A stretch of 7,779 nucleotides of DNA. Source: JAIBJP01 sp036506175. Its GTDB lineage: Bacteria > Actinomycetota > Thermoleophilia > Gaiellales > Gaiellaceae. The stretch spans positions 1 through 7,779 of the forward strand of contig DASXSE010000130.1 of NCBI GenBank assembly GCA_036506175.1, written 5' to 3'. The position numbers were made by a program, and so were the translations under genes. Each line of letters opens with the position of its first letter. Position 1 is the first letter of the stretch. The notes beneath the pieces are model-generated. The model was given only the letters and a program-made list of their open reading frames with translations, was not told the DNA's origin and did no database searches. Below are positions 4,266 through 7,779 of the stretch, one piece after another.

Positions 4266-6238
4266 GCGGGTACCGACTGCAGGCTCGCGGTCTCGATCAA
4301 GTGCTCGACGCAGCGGTGCGCGTTCGCCGCGATCGTCGCCGTGGGCGGCTGGGGCCCGGACGTGACGAAGACGCTGCCGTCGACGACGTAGAGGTTGGGG
4401 ACGTCGTGCGCGCGCCCGAAACGGTCGACCACGGACGTGGCCGGGTCGTTGCCCATGCGACACGTCCCGAGCAGGTGCCAGCCCCAGTGCGACCAGTCCG
4501 TCACGACCGTCTCGACGGCGCCCGCGGCTTCGTGCGCCTCCTTCGCCCGTTCGAGCTGCCAGACGAGGTTCGCCCGCGCGTCGTCGTCGATCCGGTAGTG
4601 GACCTTCGGCGCGGGAACGCCGTCACCGTCCGTCAACGCCGTGTCCAACGAGACGAAGTTGCCCTCCGACGGCAGGTCCTCGATCCCGATGCCCCAGTCG
4701 AAGGCTCGGCCCAACGTTTTCTTGACGAGCCCGTGCACTGCGGGACCCCACCGATCCTCAAAGCGAAGCGCATCCCACCGAGCGAGTGCCATCATCGGCC
4801 CGCCGATCGGCATGACGTCCCACTGCGCTCCGCGCGGGAAGCCGCGCGACTCGTCCGTGTCGGCGAATTGCAGAGAGAGGAGCGGAGTTCCCCATGGCCC
4901 GAGCCAGCTTTCGAGATCCTCGTCGTAGAGCCCAAGCACGCTCACGTACGGATGCAGCATGAGTCGCTTCCCGACGAGACCGGACGAGTTCGCCAGGCCC
5001 GTGAGGAGAAGGAGCCGCGGCGTGCCGATTCCGTTCGCGGCCAGGACGACGACATCAGCTTCCGCTCGCTGCTCGTTGCCGTCTCGGTCGATCCAAAGCG
5101 CTCCGGTCGCAAGACCGTCGCTGTTCGTCGTGATCTCGCGCACGCGCGCGCCGGTGACGAGCTTGGCGCCTGCGGCCAGCGCCTGCGGCCAGATCGTCAG
5201 GTCGGTCGACCCCTTCGCACCTTCTGGGCAACCGAACATGCACGTGCCGCGGCGGGCGCAGCGCGCCTGCGTCGTAGTTTCGACTGACGGGATCGCATGG
5301 GCGGCCGGCCACCAGTGCCAGCCGAGCCTGTTCATTCCCTCGGCCGCCTTGCGCCCGATCTTTCCGATCGAGAGTGGAGGGAGGGGAGGGGGCGCACCCG
5401 GCGGATACATCGGGTCGCCGCCGATCCCGGAAATGTTCATGTCCATGTCGAGCTGCTCGTAGCTGGGGAGCAGCTCCTCGTACGAGATCGGCCAGTCGTC
5501 GCCCACGCCTTCGAGCGAGCGGGTGCGGAAATCCGACGGGCGCATGCGTGCCCATTGCGCTCCGAAATGGATCGTGCTCCCTCCGACCGCGTTGAACATC
5601 ACCGGCGCGACATCCGAATCCGAGGTCTCGCAGGGGTAGTCCTCCGGCCACGCGCGTACGTTCGGGTTCGCGTTCCAGTCCTTGCCGACGAGCAGCTCGA
5701 ACTCGAGCTTGTCGCCGGGAAACTCGCCGGCGTTGTGCCAGCCGCCCTGCTCCAGGCAGACGACCGAGAACCCGGCTTCGGCGAGCTCCTTCGCGGCAAC
5801 CGCGCCCGACGCGCCCGCACCGATGACGAGCACATTCGGCCGGGCCTCGCTCTTTCGCCGCGGCGTCCGCGCCACAGGGTCAGGCAACGGCTTGGCGCCT
5901 TCCGGCAGCAACCCTTCGAGGTAGTACTCGGCCTCGTCCGGAAACGGTGGATTTGACTTCTGGCCCGGATAGCCGATCCGCTTTCGCACCTTCATGTTCA
6001 TGAAGTAGGCACCGCTGACGATCTCCGCGAGGGCGGCGAACGCCTCGGGGTCTGCAACCGCCAAATGCTCCGCATCGTCGGCCTCGAGCGCCCGCTCGTA
6101 GCCGGGCACGAGATCCGGACGCGCGGCGAGCGCCCGCTCGGTCCACTTGCCGGTGGCGTCCGCCTCGCTCGCAGACGGAAGGCCATCCGTCCCCGGAATA
6201 AGCCTGTCTGCCAGGGCGGCCAGCCGTGGATCAAGCAT
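4262..6238 (-). CDS. GMC-family FAD-dependent dehydrogenase with a subunit-3-like N-terminal region
   Basis: This flavoprotein oxidises an alcohol or sugar-type substrate; the exact substrate is unknown. Residues 1 to about 110 resemble the small subunit 3 of gluconate 2-dehydrogenase (LADRLIPGTDGLP at 9-21, YFMNMKVRKRIGYPGQ at 78-93). The rest is a GMC oxidoreductase: the Rossmann FAD motif VIGAGASGAVAAKELAEAGF 138-157, the second flavin motif NAVGGSTIHFG 216-226, VVVLAANGIGTPRLLL 396-411, and the C-terminal WHLLGTCRMG 587-596 with the likely catalytic His588, followed by PPTATIAANAHR 631-642. Cys327, Cys333 and Cys337 (C-x5-C-x3-C) resemble the cysteine motif that binds a 3Fe-4S cluster in FAD-dependent glucose and fructose dehydrogenases. 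No Tat or Sec signal is seen, so it is probably cytoplasmic, unlike secreted gluconate dehydrogenase. The ATG at 6238 overlaps the end of ctaG by 8 bases. The 658-residue length fits a fusion. Confidence 0.88.
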   Translation of the reverse strand: MLDPRLAALADRLIPGTDGLPSASEADATGKWTERALAARPDLVPGYERALEADDAEHLAVADPEAFAALAEIVSGAYFMNMKVRKRIGYPGQKSNPPFPDEAEYYLEGLLPEGAKPLPDPVARTPRRKSEARPNVLVIGAGASGAVAAKELAEAGFSVVCLEQGGWHNAGEFPGDKLEFELLVGKDWNANPNVRAWPEDYPCETSDSDVAPVMFNAVGGSTIHFGAQWARMRPSDFRTRSLEGVGDDWPISYEELLPSYEQLDMDMNISGIGGDPMYPPGAPPPLPPLSIGKIGRKAAEGMNRLGWHWWPAAHAIPSVETTTQARCARRGTCMFGCPEGAKGSTDLTIWPQALAAGAKLVTGARVREITTNSDGLATGALWIDRDGNEQRAEADVVVLAANGIGTPRLLLLTGLANSSGLVGKRLMLHPYVSVLGLYDEDLESWLGPWGTPLLSLQFADTDESRGFPRGAQWDVMPIGGPMMALARWDALRFEDRWGPAVHGLVKKTLGRAFDWGIGIEDLPSEGNFVSLDTALTDGDGVPAPKVHYRIDDDARANLVWQLERAKEAHEAAGAVETVVTDWSHWGWHLLGTCRMGNDPATSVVDRFGRAHDVPNLYVVDGSVFVTSGPQPPTATIAANAHRCVEHLIETASLQSVPA

Positions 6239-6989
6239 CGTCAGGACTGTATCCCGCCTCCTCCTCCGCCATGAACCGCACGAAGAAGTAGGCGAAGACG
6301 CCGAAGAAGACGATGCCTTCGGACACCGCCATGATCACGCCGCCGATCTGCTGGTCGGTGAGCGGATCGATCCCCCAGAGGCGGGGGGCGTTCTCGTAGA
6401 AGTCGTAGATCGGATTCGGGAGGAGGGCGAGCACGAGGCCAAGCGGGCTCGCCAGCACGAACGCGGCGAAGAGGTACGCCGACTTCCCCCCGGCCGATAC
6501 GCGGCGCGGAACGGACTGGAAGACGGGCCACCAGAAGAAGAAGCCTGCGACGAGGTAAGAGGCGTGCTCGAGATCCAACAGTGCGCGGTGCCGCAAGGCA
6601 GCGTCGTAGAGAGCCGGCACGTGCCAGATGCCGTACGTGGCGAGCCAGAGCGGCAGGGCGACCAGCGGTCGGGTGAGAAGCACGACTACCGGCCGGCGTG
6701 CGATCGCCGCCGCGGCAGCGGGGGACAAACCGAGCACCGCGAGCGCCGGTGCCCACTCGGCGAGAGCAACATTCTGCAGCAGATGTGCCCAGAGGAAGTA
6801 GTGAAGCGCCAGCGTCCCAAGGGGGCTGACGATCGCCGCGAGCGTAATGAGCAGTGCGCCGTCGAACGCCCGCCTCTGCAACTGGGAGATTCCGTACGGC
6901 CGTACGAGCGATCCGTAGAAGATGGCGACGAGGGCAAGCGCGCCTATTTCTTCCCAGGCGAGATTCCAGCTTCCTGGATCGGGCGGCAC
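6231..6989 (-). CDS. ctaG: CtaG-type cytochrome c oxidase assembly membrane protein
   Basis: The 252-residue product is an integral membrane protein of the caa3-type CtaG family, which helps assemble or insert copper into cytochrome c oxidase. About seven membrane segments can be picked out: roughly 14-30, 43-62, 76-97, 107-126, 142-160, 170-190 and 214-238. Family-typical residues are LHYFLWAHLLQN 62-73 (His63, His69), GIWHVPALYDAA 120-131 (His123), His142 in EHASYL, and the late DQQIGGVIM 212-220. The N-terminal PPDPGSWNLAW and the charged tail after 241 are outside the bilayer. The GTG at 6989 was chosen because it shares its G with the TAG stop of the STAS gene. There is no obvious Shine-Dalgarno sequence, which points to translational coupling. 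It implies an aerobic respiratory chain. It is unrelated to the Cox11 protein, which is sometimes also called CtaG. Confidence 0.88.
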   Translation of the reverse strand: MPPDPGSWNLAWEEIGALALVAIFYGSLVRPYGISQLQRRAFDGALLITLAAIVSPLGTLALHYFLWAHLLQNVALAEWAPALAVLGLSPAAAAAIARRPVVVLLTRPLVALPLWLATYGIWHVPALYDAALRHRALLDLEHASYLVAGFFFWWPVFQSVPRRVSAGGKSAYLFAAFVLASPLGLVLALLPNPIYDFYENAPRLWGIDPLTDQQIGGVIMAVSEGIVFFGVFAYFFVRFMAEEEAGYSPDDA

Positions 6990-7339
6990 TAGGAGGGAGC
7001 TTGACCCAGCGCCTCTTCCCGCGAGTCGTAGATCGAGAAGACCCGATCGAGGCCGGTGACTTCGAAGATCTTCGTCAGATTGGGGTCGAGAGAGACGACC
7101 GCGAGCGAGCCTTCATTCATGCGCAGGCGCTCGACCCCGCGAATGAGGACGCCGAGCCCGGTGGAGTCGATGAACGTCGTCCCGGCGAAGTCGATGACGA
7201 CGAGGGTGGCGCCGTCTTCGATCACCCGCAGGAGCTCGGTCTTGAGCTCCGGACAGGTGTAGAGGTCGATCTCGCCGGTGAGGACGAGCACCGACGCCGT
7301 CGGGCTGACCTGCTCCGTCGAGATTGCGAGCTCCCTCAC
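6989..7339 (-). CDS. STAS-domain anti-sigma factor antagonist
   Basis: This 116-residue single STAS-domain protein resembles SpoIIAA/RsbV. Such proteins in their unphosphorylated form bind an anti-sigma kinase and so release a sigma factor; the kinase inactivates them by phosphorylating a conserved serine. Visible motifs are VLVLTGEIDLYTCPELKTEL 17-36, the phosphorylation motif IDSTGLGVL 57-65 with Ser59, and the FEVTGLDRVFSIYDS end, 92-106. The start is inferred: GTG at 7339 gives a family-sized protein. The open frame runs on to 7597, but that extension would cross the tRNA gene on the other strand and is not real. Another in-frame GTG lies seven codons upstream (VVSYAT precedes). No strong ribosome binding site is seen. 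It is first in the operon with ctaG, the dehydrogenase and tag. No partner anti-sigma kinase gene is in the window. Confidence 0.88.
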   Translation of the reverse strand: MRELAISTEQVSPTASVLVLTGEIDLYTCPELKTELLRVIEDGATLVVIDFAGTTFIDSTGLGVLIRGVERLRMNEGSLAVVSLDPNLTKIFEVTGLDRVFSIYDSREEALGQAPS

Positions 7340-7347
7340 GGTGGCGT

Positions 7348-7377
7348 AGCTAACCACTCTCTCCGGTACCGCTTCAA
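7348..7377 (-). promoter_or_regulatory. Possible promoter of the STAS-ctaG-GMC-tag operon
   Basis: On the - strand TTGAAG (7377-7372) matches the -35 box at 4 of 6 positions. It is followed after 18 bases by TTAGCT (7353-7348), a poor -10 match, 8 bases before the GTG at 7339. The spacing mirrors the leaderless promoter seen at 2958-2986, but the -10 is weak. It is listed because the operon needs a promoter in this 80-base gap. Confidence 0.25.
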
Positions 7378-7419
7378 CAGGCGAGGACAACCGCAGAGCC
7401 CCGCTATCGTTCACGGCAC

Positions 7420-7490
<71 letters not shown>

Positions 7491-7501
7491 CCTTGGCGCC
7501 T

Positions 7502-7527
7502 TCCACGTTCAGTTCCAAAAACGTGGA
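7502..7527 (+). repeat. Inverted repeat after tRNA-Gly, possible terminator or operator
   Basis: TCCACGTT (7502-7509) and AACGTGGA (7520-7527) form a perfect 8-bp stem with a 10-base loop, 11 bases after the tRNA. No U-run follows on either strand, so it is not a classical intrinsic terminator. It may still end or process the tRNA transcript, or be a protein binding site. Confidence 0.45.
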
Positions 7528-7779
7528 GGTGTCGGTCTGGCCGGCTCTGCGCTGTGCCCAGGCTCCGCGAATCAAGCCTCAGTGGCTCAATCGCCACAAA
7601 TTCGACTCATTGCGGGTCTGGCAGCCCCTTCCGTCGGAGCTCTCGAGCGGCCGGAAGCGACTGTGGATATGGCCGGTGCGAGAAGGCCCCGTCGCCTTTT
7701 ACGAGGCCTTCCCGCGAGCGTTCGAGCGACCGCCGACTACTTGATCAAGACCGTTTCGTTAGTGGATGCAAATGCACCG
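7528..7779. other. Right-end region with no gene I can support
   Basis: No recognisable protein or RNA gene is seen. A + strand frame from TTG 7493 to 7744 would encode 83 residues rich in Pro, Arg and Trp with no family resemblance and no ribosome binding site, and is not called. Small inverted repeats are GTGGC/GCCAC (7582-7586 with 7593-7597) and AAGGCC/GGCCTT (7683-7688 with 7705-7710). The composition looks somewhat less GC-rich than the coding part, particularly in the last 60 bases. Confidence 0.4.

Noticed and set aside
4266..4463. Longer start for tag at 4463 on the - strand
   Set aside because: The extra 66 residues are an out-of-frame reading of the dehydrogenase 3' end and are Arg-rich. 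Family similarity starts at TRCAWV, and TTG 4265 gives the usual 4-base overlap.
3950..5287. 445-residue + strand open frame opposite tag and the dehydrogenase
   Set aside because: It is an Arg/Pro-rich shadow frame typical of high-GC DNA, antisense to two well-supported genes, with no recognisable domain.
7493..7744. 83-residue + strand frame after the tRNA
   Set aside because: It has a TTG start, no ribosome binding site, no family resemblance and an unusual composition; the inverted repeat at 7502-7527 lies within it.

Overview
The window is GC-rich, densely coded bacterial DNA. Short intergenic gaps, GTG and TTG starts, a leaderless-type promoter and the mix of gene families suggest a high-GC actinobacterium, possibly of the Thermoleophilia type. 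This is inference, because no rRNA or taxonomic marker gene is present.

Positions 1-2971 (+ strand) hold part of a glycine/sarcosine/betaine reductase locus. In order these are the 3' part of grdB (selenoprotein B, with an in-frame TGA at 511-513), grdC (the acyl-transfer component), an atypical thioredoxin, and grdA (selenoprotein A, with an in-frame TGA at 2633-2635). Simple translation breaks both selenoproteins in two. Read through TGA as selenocysteine they are continuous and carry the family-diagnostic residues, and each TGA is followed by a hairpin that could serve as a bacterial SECIS element. In the known pathway, protein B binds the substrate amine and passes a carboxymethyl group to the selenocysteine of protein A. 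Proteins C and D then release acetyl phosphate, and thioredoxin re-reduces protein A. No grdD, grdE or thioredoxin reductase gene is visible; they may lie upstream of the window or be absent.

Positions 2972-3678 (+ strand) hold two short genes of unknown function. The first appears to have a leaderless promoter just after grdA. The second has a clear ribosome binding site.

Positions 3675-7339 (- strand) hold a tightly packed set of four genes, read from right to left: a STAS-domain anti-sigma factor antagonist, a CtaG-type cytochrome c oxidase assembly membrane protein, a large GMC flavoprotein dehydrogenase with a subunit-3-like N-terminus, and DNA-3-methyladenine glycosylase I. Each stop codon overlaps the next start (by 1, 8 and 4 bases), so they probably form one translationally coupled operon. 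Its last gene meets the second small + strand gene tail to tail, with overlapping stop codons.

Positions 7420-7490 (+ strand) encode tRNA-Gly(UCC), divergent from the STAS operon. The last ~290 bases hold short inverted repeats but no gene I can support.

The most notable feature is the pairing of a selenocysteine-dependent reductive amine system, best known from anaerobic clostridia, with a gene for aerobic terminal oxidase assembly in what looks like an actinobacterium. The reductase has unusual details: a Cys-to-Gly change beside Sec in GrdB, a short GrdC, no adjacent grdD, and thioredoxin inserted between grdC and grdA.
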